A DNA stretch of 64,000 bases from Baylisascaris procyonis (lineage: Eukaryota; Nematoda; Chromadorea; Rhabditida; Ascarididae), in NCBI GenBank assembly GCA_037389465.1, contig JAZARR010000171.1, forward strand, positions 4,797,001 through 4,861,000. Direction: 5' to 3'. The notes beneath the pieces were generated by a model. It saw nothing but the letters and a program-made list of their open reading frames with translations. It did no database searches and was not told where the DNA came from. Of this stretch, positions 37,301 through 59,831 are shown in pieces. Position 1 is the stretch's first letter. The number at the start of each line of letters is the position of its first letter. The position numbers were made by a program, and so were the translations under genes.

Positions 37301-38226
37301 TTGAAAATTTATGCCGGATTTTTAAACAATAGAAAATCTTTTAAAAAATCTCAATATGCAAAAGCCTAGAAATCACATTTGAAGAAAAAATTCAGAAATA
37401 AACTAGCCAGTCGGCAATTTGAAATTATAAAGTCATCATCACGAAACTCGATGGAAGCTGCTTCAAGTGTCTTTTGAAAAAAATTGCCTTCCTGGGATGG
37501 AAAACAAATAATTTCCTCAATTTTTTAATCTCTTCCTTCCCTCTCTTCCATTTTAAGAAGGAAAATTTTCAGTTTTAAGCTTTCACAAATTTTCTAAATG
37601 GAAAAATAAACGTAAAAGATTTATTAGTCGTATATTTTTCATTTTCTCCAAAAAAATATACATATTTCTTATTATCCAATATTCACCTTTACATAAAATT
37701 AGAACTTATAACACTCCCTTAATCGGTTCAAATTCTAAAATTAACCTAGTAGCTATCCTTGGCGCATATTTAAACATTTATGTGAAATCATTATTGGCTG
37801 CAATTATCATCATTACAACTAAGCATTGAGAAAATATATCAGAAATTTTCTTTTCTTTTTTTTTTTTAAATAAACATCTTCCTCAATTTACATCTATAAA
37901 AAAATGCTTGAAAAAAATCGCTTTAATAAAACGCTCATTTGCATATAAAACTAAATTTATGCTCAATTGATTTTTAAATTTTATATTTAAATTATATTTG
38001 AATTCAGCAAATCAATTTAAATTCACCGGAAGAGATAGAAAATTCGGCAACAAGCGACTGCACAGCATCCGAAGAAGCCGAAGAAGTAGAGCATATTCTG
38101 CACGTTAACAACGTTACTAATCCTATGACTACACCACGACTTATCAGACCAACTGCCGATCGATCATGCAAAGTTGGAAAGCCCAGTTTACCTAAACGAC
38201 TTTTTGAATGTAATCAACAATATTAA
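34305..38226 (+). CDS. Coiled-coil protein, 245 residues
   Basis: Exons 34305-34435, 35129-35236, 36405-36507, 36957-37133 and 38008-38226. All junctions are phase-consistent (2, 2, 0, 0) with GT-AG ends. The family was not recognised. Residues 1-20 are basic with a Thr run (MLRLFSRKKTTTPR). About 20-80 is a charged helical segment with L/E/K/R heptad-like spacing. About 80-173 continues as a second helical region ending in a W-R-S/E-W-R-K-R-containing stretch. The C-terminal 72 residues are polar, acidic in the first part (SEEAEEVEH) and basic in the second, and probably disordered. There is no signal or membrane segment. It lies in tandem and in the same direction as the other coiled-coil gene, but I see no convincing sequence similarity between them. 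A structural or scaffold role is inference from coiled-coil content only. Confidence 0.75.
36781..36850. repeat. C/T-rich tract in intron
   Basis: Pyrimidine-rich on the plus strand, with a C9 run and several CCTCC blocks, in the intron just before exon 4 of the second coiled-coil gene. Confidence 0.7.
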
Positions 38227-38276
38227 AATATATTTGACTTTTTTGGAATATGTACAGATAATATATCTTGAAGGCA

Positions 38277-38282
38277 AATAAA
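38277..38282 (+). terminator. Poly(A) signal AATAAA
   Basis: Fifty nucleotides after the stop codon of the second coiled-coil gene. Confidence 0.7.
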
Positions 38283-41200
38283 TACTATTGAATATTTAAC
38301 AAGTTCATATTGCGGAAATAATCAAATCACATTCAGATAAGAGCGGTTGTTTTAAAAATAAAAAGATCATATCTGGTAGGGCTGAGAGGAGGGGAGATGG
38401 AACAGAAAATAAAGGATGAAGTTGAAATTCATCGCAATGAACTTACTTATTTCATCACAAAATTTCTGTGAATCTAAATTTAATCTACTGCATTATCAGA
38501 AGTAGTTCCCCATTAGATCTTTCTATCGGAATATTTTAATTGAATGGATAAATCTTTTTTTTAAAGTGGCCAAAATTTTCGCCATTCAACGCTACTCAAA
38601 GTTACATACTTTTCAAGTAGTGCAAAATCCCATAGGTGCCAATCTTTTATTTGAAATAGCCCATTTCTCATAGAATTTAAAAAAAAAAAAATTGCATGGT
38701 CTGTGGATTCAAATTCAATAAATTCATCAATATCCACTGTCAGACTTTCCATTCGTCAACTCTTCATATAGTCGCCATCGATAAAAGACATTAGCAAATC
38801 CCGATCAAGTTCGGCTAATATTTGTTTACTTCAAAGCATATCTTAGAGATTTTATGCAGCAAGAATCTTCAAAAAGTAAATAAAGCTTATGTTAAATATA
38901 CAAAAATGGGATGCCTATCATATGCGAAGTAAAAAACAGTACAGGAATGGAGTCATGAGGAGAAAGTGGTCAATTTTTTTTTTCAAATTTAAGCTTAGCA
39001 TCAAATATTTTCCATTATATAATCGCTCTAAAACTTAAAAACTTAAATATAACTTAAAAAGTATTCAAAAATGCCGCAAAATGAATGTAACCACAAATTT
39101 CCATAGATCGTAGAAACTGCTGTTACCTTTTCTTTTCATATGTCCTTTATTCAATAATGTAATCTCCTTTCTATATATATTCCAAATCCAATAATGTGAA
39201 AATTCTTTTGCGCAACTTTGATACACTTATTCAGAATGGTGAACGAATGCCTATTTGTTAGCGGTTGTGCCGCCTTCTAATTTATAACCTATAGGGTGTC
39301 AATTAGCGTATACCAATTTATGAAATATCAGATCAAAAAGCAACTCTTCAATTATTATTGCTTGTGTGTTTATTAAAATCTCAAGCTTTGAAATTTTCCA
39401 ACTTTATTCAACTTATGCTTAATATTTTTATAACAGAGGATAGAAGACAGCATTAAATTTTTCACCTTTCTCATTACAATCATTTGCATTTTCGGATGAT
39501 TCTAGTTTTAGATGTAATCAGCACTGAGCGGCACTTAAGTTGGACTTTTTTTTCTTAAGAAATTTACAGCTGTAATCTACAACGATTCTTTGGAAAGCAA
39601 TAAAGTTTCTTGACGAAAGTGCATATATCCTTAGCGATGTGGATTACTTGGAAGATCACTACGTTACTTAAGAGGCCATTTTGATCCGCATAAGAAGACT
39701 ATAGTAACTCATCGCGAGCTTCCTTGCAAAGTGTATCTCCTCGGATCATGGCCTTAAATATGATCCACGATTACTTTATTATAGCTTCGAGGCTTCGACG
39801 ATTTACACTGTGAATTACGAGTATTTTATGATTGCCTCTACTCGATCGATTTTCATGCGAATATTTGCATATATGGAAATTGTTAACTGATAAACCTTGA
39901 AGGGAACGATCACAAGAATTGATTGTAAATCTTATCAGCAAACTTCTTTTCACAAATGATAAACGCTTTATTATCATAAAATTCAAAAAGAATAATCACA
40001 ATACAATTAAATAGAAAAATATTCGACTATAAGTAACTGCGTTTTGATAACCCGTTCGAATGAAATGTCATTGTGTATTATAGGATCACATCAGCATCGA
40101 ATTCAATTGATATACATTGATAAGTGGACAAAAATTCTCAAAAATTAAATGAAAAATGTTATTTTTCATATCTATATAATTATGAAAATTTCATAAATAA
40201 ATATTGACAATGAAAAATACAAGAGTTTTGAAAGCTGCGGAAATTATGAGCTAAGAATAAATAATGCTACCTCATAAATAATTGACAGCTATTTACATAA
40301 ACAAACATTAGAAGATGAGGGCATCAATTCGATTTTTTTTTTTCAAAAATCATTCCACAGTATTGTTGATAATTGTAAATCACGCTTCAATGCCGCAACA
40401 CTTTCTGTCCCACCTACTCCCCCAATTCCACTTCCCCCCGTCCTAGAATTATGGAACATTCTCAAGGGAGAGATTCATACGTGCCATTTAGGAAGTGCGC
40501 TGCCAAGCCAGAAAACTCCCCGTACATTCGTTGCCGTGGCAAAGTGGACAGGTACTAAACGCTTTAAGTTAAGCGTTTACTGCCACAAAGCCAAACGTTT
40601 CCTGTGTTCTACATAATACGAATGAGTGACCACTCTTCGTTTAGAAGAAAATAAACTAGAAGTTGAAAGGAATTTTATAAATCTTAAAGAGGAATGCTAC
40701 GGTTGGAAAAGGATGATACATGTTGAGTTTATCAGCGTTTTACCATTACAAAGGTTTTCTTTTTTTTGCTGCTGCTGCTGTATAAGTAATGCAAATATCT
40801 AGGTATATTCCGATATGAATTCATATCTGAAATTATACTTCAGTTATTCAATTATTCTCTTCTTAAATAACATTTCATCTATGCAAAATTTAATCAATAA
40901 AAGCTAATTTATTTCAGTGGATTAATTCCCTTTGCATGGGTATATTGCATGAGAAAATATATCCATGGCTACTTCACTTAAATGCATCAACATGTCAAAT
41001 CAATCAACATCGAGATCAAATTAAATCTGAGTCAATAATAGATCAATAAGAGTAAAATCAAATTGTTTGCAAAAATTATTCGAATAGAACTGTAGGCATA
41101 TGTTGATATCTTGTTGACTATCAACTGCGTAATATAATAATTAATCAATTTATTTATTTATATTTGTATTTAATATTGCGTTGTTGTTTGAATATAGTCA

Positions 41201-41338
41201 AATGATTTCACGTGTAATATCGCAGGTAAATTAGAGAAACGATTTACCTTTGCCTTAATGAATGATTCGTTTTATTTGATTATTATATACACCTATTAGG
41301 TAGAAATATAATTTATTCACTTAATGAATCCATAATTA
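38283..41338. other. Convergent intergenic region, no definite gene
   Basis: It separates the plus-strand coiled-coil gene from the minus-strand receptor gene. About 39590-39960 is GC-richer and carries protein-like plus-strand open segments in one frame interrupted by stops, which suggests a decayed coding relict. The rest is AT-rich. Confidence 0.4.
40536..40586. other. Nested inverted repeat
   Basis: Inner arms AAACGCTT (40557-40564) and AAGCGTTT (40571-40578) pair perfectly around a 6-nt loop. Outer arms GTGGCA (40536-40541) and TGCCAC (40581-40586) extend the fold. It sits in a locally GC-rich patch (about 40380-40620), so a structured RNA is possible but unproven. Confidence 0.6.
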
Positions 41339-41344
41339 TTTATT
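41339..41344 (-). terminator. Poly(A) signal AATAAA (minus strand)
   Basis: TTTATT on the plus strand, about 220 nt beyond the stop codon of the receptor gene. Confidence 0.4.
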
Positions 41345-41564
41345 TAAAGAGCCCATGTCGAATCTCATCTTCCTAACGCAACTAGTCGATTTACTAGCTC
41401 TCACAATTGATATATCAAGTATTCGATTAGGAATTAGGGAGCATTTGCTAAGATAACTACTCGCCAGCACTGTCAACGATCTAGATGCCCCCCCTCCCTT
41501 CGATCACCCTCCTCCCGTCTTCACATATACCTACCATTTCAGGTATATTAATAATTAATAAAAT

Positions 41565-52331
<10,767 letters not shown>

Positions 52332-52333
52332 CT

Positions 52334-52346
52334 CTGAAATATTCTC
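52334..52346 (-). promoter_or_regulatory. Probable spliced-leader acceptor before the receptor gene
   Basis: On the minus strand GAATATTTCAG ends two bases before the ATG at 52331. The same arrangement is seen at the other proposed starts in the window. Confidence 0.4.
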
Positions 52347-54589
52347 TAAATGCAACGCCTCTAGACACGTTCCATCTCATACACTAAAGGTTGCTTATGC
52401 AACAATCAGATTTCTTTATAGCATTCAAGGATAGATCAATGACAAGAGTTAAAAATTCCTTACAAAAAAATACATGGATAATATAATACTTTCAAAACAT
52501 GTATTGCAATTCATATAACTTTTGAAGTAATTTCATTAAAATAAAGGTGAAAATTCAAATTTCACACTGTCTTAACGATCCAGCAAAAATATCTTCATCA
52601 ATCGATGTGCAATATCTTGTTTAACCGAAAAGATACCTTACGATAGAAATTCATCTGTGATACTTAGTAGTTTTTTTTGATGAAATCTCTTACTGATCTA
52701 CATTCCGCAATAGAGAAATTCTGCATCGATGCATACTTTAAAATTTCGAATAATGAGGAAATATTCCACATATTAAAGGTGATAAATCAACATTACTATA
52801 TTTCCTAGTACCGACAATGTATTACCATACCAATATAACCAAGATTACTGTATATTACCATATCTCAGGGAAAAATTTTTTGTCGCCTACGATATCAAAT
52901 TCTCTGGTGTAATTATATAAGCTTCCTCTGTCAAACTTGTCTATAAGAGACCGACTTTTAGTAGTCTGTGCAAAAAACTAACTAGAAAACTTCACCGACT
53001 AGGCAACAAGCTTACTAAACAGGATTATAAACAATATTTGCCGTTACATCGTTGAAAATCCAAGTTCTTAAAAATAATTTCTAGTGTGTAAAAATTGAAG
53101 GTATTCGACTGAGTGAAGACGACACTTTTCTATAAAATACGACGTTGATTCCCTTCGTAAAGAAGCAAGAAAGGCTTCTTTCCATTATAAAGGAATCAGA
53201 ATATATGAGAAACGAATCACGATATATAAGCAAGAAGTTTTTCATTGATCCGATAGGATGCCATATCATCAGAGAATAGTGGAATCCTTATTATCCATTT
53301 TTAATCGCATTAAAAATTGTTCTATACTAATGGAAATTGCTTCATATTTCTTAAGGTATATCAATAAGAATTGTATTTCACGTTATCGTCTTAAAAATTC
53401 ACATTTTTTCGTTCATTCTTCGGCGCTATAAAGATCATCAATGAACTTAAAATATCAATAACTTATCATAATCTATGTTTTTCATTTATTCCTAAATATA
53501 TTGATGAAAACAATGTAAGGTTTCCCCGATATTATTTTTCTACCTGTTCAAATAAGAATAAAAGTCACCTATGGTAATTTGCATGCAACAAAGTTTTATT
53601 TATTTATTTTTAAAGAGCAATAATTCTGCAACATAATTTTAAGAAAGCGATTTGATTATTACCAGGTTTTATGCGCTTCATCCAAAGAAAATATTTCTTT
53701 ACCTCAGAATACTTCGTTGTACTATTACCTATTAGCATCTATACCAAACCTGAACCACTATAGCAGAATACAAAGAACATCTCGCTGCAGGTAATCAAGA
53801 AATCCTCGTCTTCAACTTCCAGATTATTCCAAAGGTACACAATGATCAGCTATTCACTCAGACAGTTCAAAAAAAAAAAAAAATTAGTGATATATTTCTT
53901 GCATAATATTTCCTTCATGAAACAGAAAATCTCAACCGAAACCGTCTTGCACTCCATTTACTCGTTTGCAGTCAACAAAAATAATCTCTCATCAAAACGT
54001 TCTTGTGTTATCGGATGCAGCCATAACATCAGATAAGTTGGAAACCAACCGTGTCACAGTCGCTAGTTGAAAAACCTTCAGGCATAGACAACGCTCTTAT
54101 AACTAATGGAGGGGCAGAGAAACGAACGTGGGGAGTTGTTGGGGAGTGGGAGGGGGGGAGGGGGGGGGGGAAGGGGAGGAGGAAATAAGGCCAAAGATAA
54201 GGGCCAAGGTATCCTCATCAAAATGCGTTCGCCCATTCAGTTGCCAATGCACCAGAAGGTTACGAGCAAGTGCCTAATTTGGCTGGAAAGGAAATGAAGC
54301 ACTGAAATCATCGAGTATAACGATGAGCAACAGTTAAATAAAAATTCACTATTTGCAATAGTCTATTGATGAACAAAAGCATCAACTTCGAGCAATCCGG
54401 AGCTGAACGAGAGCGCTCTTTAGCCTACTAGGTCTGCTGCATCACAATTTTTGAACCTTTGCATTTCTCTGCGTAGGTGCGTCATAACATAAAATTTGAT
54501 AACAATACTTTAAGCTCATGACAGATTCAGAAACACGCATCGATAATCATATTTCTGTGATATTTTTGAACTAATTAAGCTTTATTAAT
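52347..54589. other. Upstream of the receptor gene, no gene seen
   Basis: AT-rich with scattered short open frames. A plus-strand basic stretch at about 52955-53056 and a 54106-54297 frame across a G-tract are unassigned. The receptor promoter and outron should lie in the lower part of this interval. Confidence 0.4.
54121..54182 (+). repeat. G-rich tract with strong quadruplex potential
   Basis: G runs of 4, 4, 3, 7, 10 and 4 bases separated by one to a few bases. It is the densest G-tract in the window. Confidence 0.85.
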
Positions 54590-55317
54590 TTATTCGAAAC
54601 GTTGTGAGCATTGAAATAAGTGAAATGAGTTATCTCTGCTACAGTGAAACATCGATGAATACATATGAATAGTTGTTAGTGGGTGGTCTTCATTTGCATT
54701 CTCTTCCCAGATTCGCAGGAAGTAGTTTTCACTTCCGGTGAAAAATGTAGAAGTCTTTTGTTCGAGTTGATAATTGCCCATCGATTATGGCAATCCCATC
54801 AACGTTGAAGTAATTGTTGAAAGTCTCCTTGAACACCTGTGCGTCGATAATTTTTAAATTTTGGGATTTAAATTCAACTGCAACTTTGCTTAGTTCGAAG
54901 ATCACAATTTAAAAGCTTTTTTTTTCTCCTCACAGTTTGCAAATCTGCGAATGTAATATCAAACTTCACAGGTATTATCAACCTTTTCTCTTCATAGATG
55001 AGCGAGATGATTGCTGAGAAGGGATCTTTTTTCCACAGCATCTTCCATGTCGTAGAAAAATGTCCATCCTCTTATTCGCCATTTCTGTGCAATAATTCCC
55101 TGAAGGTGATTCCGCTTGTACATTTTTCAATGCCGTCATCAGCCTCCACCTCCACATCGCCTACATGAACGATTGTTTTGTTCTTGTTAATAAGTTGTCG
55201 ACTGCAGCGGATACAGTTTTGTAGCCTGTGGTACTTCGCGGTACATAATCTTGGTACAGCCTGTACAGTCGGTGGAGTCGGTACACTCGCTAAGGCCGGT
55301 GCAGTCGGCAGTATCGA
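54590..55317 (-). pseudogene. Frameshifted coding relict, family not recognised
   Basis: Successive open minus-strand segments in changing frames are 55317-55072 (81 codons, Pro/Thr/Val-rich start, then a charged domain containing IVHVGDVEVEADDG), about 55105-55000, 55057-54880 (hydrophobic and charged, with FSAIISLIYEEKR and VKFDITF), 54907-54735, and 54781-54590 (with NYFLRIWEENANED). Each segment is non-random and they overlap in order, which fits one gene disrupted by several small indels. A gene from a large DNA transposon or a virus-like element is one possibility and a lineage-specific host gene another. I could not assign catalytic residues or a family. Confidence 0.4.
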
Positions 55318-55390
55318 TTAGGCAGTAGGGCTGGTACAGTCGGAAAAGCCGATACAGTCGTCAGGGACGACCAGTCGGTACAGTCAGTGG
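55245..55390. repeat. Degenerate GGTACAGTCGG-type repeats
   Basis: Multiple imperfect copies of GTACAGTCGG, GTGCAGTCGG and GATACAGTCG spaced 9 to 20 bp. On the minus strand they encode the Pro/Thr/Val-rich beginning of the coding relict. Confidence 0.7.
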
Positions 55391-56357
55391 TGAATCTGCG
55401 AATCGCCTACACAATCATGTAAACCGCTTCTTAAAGAGACCATCAACTTCATCACGACATTGTCAGCTACGATGTTCGCTAAGTAGGTTCACCAATACTC
55501 AAATGCGCCTGATTAAGCAGTACTCAGAAGTACATCATTAGTATTCTACCTTACGTGAGCAGCATTTTAAATAAGGTGGGGTGAGGAAACCTTAACTTTT
55601 CTTCTGATTAGTTTCAATATGCAAAAAAGCATGTTACAAGATTTTATGAAGTAGATTTCTTACTAAAATTTAATCGAAAATATTTGGCGGGGTATTAATT
55701 GTTAATAAGGGATTATTTACTTTAATGTATAGGCGGTTTGTCATAAATATTATCGAGAAATTATATTCTCACTTCTCATAAATTTACTTTAAAATAATTA
55801 AATTTAAATACAACTCATTGTAGTATAGATTTATAGGGGTTTTAAAAAATCTTATGCAAATTAAAAACAATTACTATCGAAATAAATATTGAAGTTAGGT
55901 TGTACTAAGAATAAAACTTCAAAAAGTATATAATGAAGCTCGAGCACTAAGGTGACGACAATACATTTGAAAAATTACGATAAACACAAATAGTATTCGC
56001 TTTTCAAAACGAAAATCGACACTCAATAATATGAGATGAAAATCATCGTAGAGAGATGCATGTGTATGTATGCGTCAATCAAATTACGTCTATAACACGC
56101 CGAATCTAAATGAAAGAAGCGTCAAAGCCAATTTCAGAAGCTCGGTTCCAGTATATATGTAACCGCAATGCTACTGCTACATTAAGTGTGACCTGAGATT
56201 TTAGCATAACCTCACATGTAAATTCAAAAATCTTTCAAATGTTTAAAAATTTTATAGGAAATATTATAAGTTATATAAATGGTTGGAATCAGGCATAAAA
56301 TTAACCAAAAGAGTTGTAAGAAAAGGGAGGGACATTTTCAGCGGGTATGGCATCAAG
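55391..56357. other. No gene seen
   Basis: The first 100 bp may extend the relict (a short open minus-strand segment at about 55475-55390). The rest is AT-rich. Confidence 0.4.
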
Positions 56358-56359
56358 GG

Positions 56360-56410
<51 letters not shown>
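56358..56410. repeat. (TA)n microsatellite, interrupted
   Basis: TA array broken by CA near its start, about 50 bp. Confidence 0.9.
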
Positions 56411-56415
<5 letters not shown>

Positions 56416-59400
56416 TCATTGTTGAATATGTGAAGGAGCTGTCTTAGGTCGCCTAACGTGGTGTTAGATAATTAGCCTGGAGCAATCAGTAAAGAGAGAA
56501 CTGAGCAACATACTCAAGTCACTCGTTTGTCATTGCTATTGCCTACTAAAAACACTAATGAATACTTTCCAAAACAACACTTGTGTTACTAATAAGAAAT
56601 CTACCTCACACGCTAAAAATACGTTTAGTATAAATACTAAAAAGTAAGCATTATAAAAATCTGAAATTGAGACGTTCATTTCAATACGGCCTTCAAAAAT
56701 TTATGAAAAAACATTTTCATTTCAATACGGTTACAAATAATAAGTGCATTATGTCTTAATTTAAGAACACATTAGGTACTCAAGTAATAATTTAGGATTT
56801 CATAATAAAATGTAGGGAGAGGTTTTTTAATTGAGAGCGAATGTTGTTTATCATCTCTATACCTTTTCAGGCGTTCTGAGTAGTCTAATTTCAATTAAGC
56901 ACAGCAATTAGTCAAATGCCAATTGGAAAAAATATGCAAAATTTGAATTTTCATAGAAACTTCTAAGTCGAATTAATTCAAAGTTCATTTCATCGAGATG
57001 ACGTTCGGTTTTAATGTTTATTATAAAAAATTTCTTTAGAAAAATGTAGAAAGCTTATAGGATGAGAACTCATAAACCCATATAGCTGAGATATATAATC
57101 CTAAATACTTTTGAAATGATAAGTGTTTCAACAAGAGAATCAATTAAAGTGATGTCATTCAACAGTTGTTGAAATTGATCCTGTGCTAAAGAAAATGAAA
57201 ATTGCAATTCCCTGAAATTAATTGAAATTTTAATTGAATATTGTAAAAATCAACTGAAATTGGTATTGATCTTGAAAATACTGAAATTAATATCGATAGA
57301 AAACTGTTGTGGGATAAGCTCTACGTAGGGATAAATCACTAGTAGGGCTCTACGATCGAAGTTGGAGGCATAAGGCGCAGAGTAGGAGCGACTGGAGCTC
57401 GACAGATGTGTGCCTATTCTTGACAAATCGACGGAACGTCAGGTGATCAAGCTATAAAACTGTTCAATTCGAAACACTCAAACTGCAACTAATCTAGAAT
57501 TGTTTACTTCGAAGTACTGGGATTACCACTCGCTAAATAATGCGTAAAAGCTTTATACTTAATAATCACATTACAAAACTTCATGTAACCTACGCAAATA
57601 AGTGTATCACTAGAAAATCTCGTTATATGTGTATATGTGTGACAGAGGGGAATAGTGCGCTTTCTAGCTGTTAAAATAGCCACTAAAAGCACAATCTAGA
57701 TGAAATGCTCGTTTCACGTTACAACATTTTTGACGCCCACTCAACTTTATAAAATGCCAAACATGAATTCCAGCTCTATTGTTATATGTTGATGAGATTC
57801 TATAAAACTTTATAAACAAATTGAATAATCCACGATCACTGAAGGTTATTCGAGCCATAGAAAATACAAATTGCAACAGCGAAAAAAAATAAAAATAAAA
57901 CGACGAATATTTTTTTATGAAAATATTCTACAATTCTATCTAATCATTAAATACTTCATATTGAAATATCTCATGTAAATTTTAATTTAAATATTTCATC
58001 AAAATTTTTTATGAGGAAATAGATGGGCGGAAGATTGAGTAGTTGCTTACAGCAAGAAGAAAAGTTAAATGATAGGAAAACGAAAATTAATGAGTGCTTT
58101 AATACGGTAATAATAGGAATCTTACAGTATATTTGAATGGAAAAATACGTCATATGGGAATGCCAACAACTAAACAAATCATAACTGATAGAATCATCGT
58201 TCATATTCAAAGAAACATTCGCAATGAATAGAAAATAAAATGAAATAGCTAATCCTTACAACGTATAAATATGTATATATATTGGCTGCATAAATCTGGA
58301 TTATTGAAAGGTGAGAATGAGAGACATGACACGTCCACATATGGATTACGGTGGGCTGTAAAGAAGCGTGATGTGAACTACGGTAACATAGAAAGGTGCT
58401 AGATTAAACATTTATAATTTAACTCTGCTGTTTCCGTAGCCAATCCGATTTCGATTCCACTTAGTTTTCTTCCTCCCCTCTCCGCCTCCCCTAAGAGAAA
58501 AAAACGCGAGAGAGAATAAATTCGGGCCAAATGAAGGTGGCAAAGAAGTAGCGTAAAAAACTAGATTGCTCAGGTGAATGAAAAAAATAAATTATTTATG
58601 CTTGTTGAGAAAATCCCATCTATAGCTTTCCGCAGTAATCTATTTTCAATGAATTCAGTGCACTAGTAAGTCGTTGTTGTTGTCGTCGATTCAATATGTA
58701 GCCGTATTTGAGCGTCAACAAAGCTACCGTGGGTAAGTTTAGCGGACTCATTATGAATATAAATAATACTATTATTAACTAAAAATAATCGATTTGCATA
58801 GGCTATAACTGATAGACAATACTATATGAAAAATTGAAAGTAACTTTTGACGGACTAACTCAATTTGGGTAAAAATTTCAATTAATCAACCAAGAATATG
58901 AAGCAACAAAATATATTTGATGAAAAAATTGTTTCATACATTGTTGCATTGATCGATTTGACACTCAGCTTATGACAACAACAACTTGAGCTAAAATGTT
59001 ATTTTAAAAAAAAACGTCAACATGTATCCATTACCACTTCGACTTTAGTAAAGGATCGACTTAAGCAGTATCAGATAGTAATAGTGGCCCAAGAAAGCGC
59101 ATCATGACAACTTTACCAACTTTACAAGTTTATTTTCAAAAATTTTCAAGCATGAATACCAAAAATGAAGCATTTAATTTTTAAATGAATAAGGAATGAA
59201 ACAATGAAGAATTTTTTTTTTTTTGGAAAATAGCGAAACTAATAACTTTAAGCTGATAAATTTCTGTGAAATCAATTAAGCGAATAAATGAAAAAAAATT
59301 GAAATTAAATAATCTCAAAACGAATATAGTAATATCTTGAAAGTATTCATTCAAATGAAAGGTCATTTTTAGCTAAATAAAAGAGATTTATAGCGAAAGA

Positions 59401-59746
59401 ATTTTATATGAGCGAAAAATGTCAACAAAATGTCATCGCATTATGCTAATTGCTTTGAAATGATCTGCAATAGTAGAGCAAAAAGCTTTTAAGTGATCAT
59501 CAATCGTGTAGATATACTAAAAGCCAGCCGTTTGCCCTTTTGCAGAGATTCATTAATGTCTTCCATTCAAAAAAAAAAAGAACTATTTAACTATAGAATA
59601 AAAAAGTTCATTTAGAAATCAGCAAGCTTTTTTTTGAAAAATTTCATTTTCATCAAACTACAAAAAAAAAGATAAGATATTATTAGACTAAAACCATCCA
59701 CATATGCAAAAAAAAAAAACAAAAACAAAAAACAATGGTCTTTGTG
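56411..59746. other. No gene seen
   Basis: AT-rich with short unsupported open frames on both strands and a C/T-rich patch at about 58470-58495. Confidence 0.5.
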
Positions 59747-59831
59747 AAAAAAAAAATCAAGGATCACCGAGGACTTGAACCTAGATCTTTCGCCTTCCAC
59801 GCAAAAGCAAAAACACTTAAACCATCATTTT
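59747..59831 (-). tRNA. tRNA-like Pol III unit, probable tRNA pseudogene or tRNA-derived repeat (anticodon GGA)
   Basis: On the minus strand an A-box match (TGGTTTAAGTG, 59824-59814) is followed by an anticodon arm, TTTGC-GTGGAAG-GCGAA, whose loop reads anticodon GGA (Ser codons). A perfect B-box follows (GGTTCAAGTCC, 59781-59771), then GGTGATCC and, five bases later, a T10 run at 59756-59747 that would terminate Pol III. The anticodon stem pairs fully and the T stem has one mismatch. The 5' acceptor strand does not pair well with GTGATCC, the D stem is weak, and there is no long variable arm as expected for tRNA-Ser. A transcribed tRNA-derived element or a dead tRNA gene fits better than a functional tRNA. 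Confidence 0.5.

Noticed and set aside
54106..54297. 63-codon plus-strand frame with poly-Gly
   Set aside because: Driven by the G-tract; no start context, splice site or motif.
59747..59831. Functional plus-strand tRNA-Gly (anticodon TCC)
   Set aside because: The anticodon loop reads TCC on the plus strand, but the A and B boxes and the T-run terminator are oriented for the minus strand.
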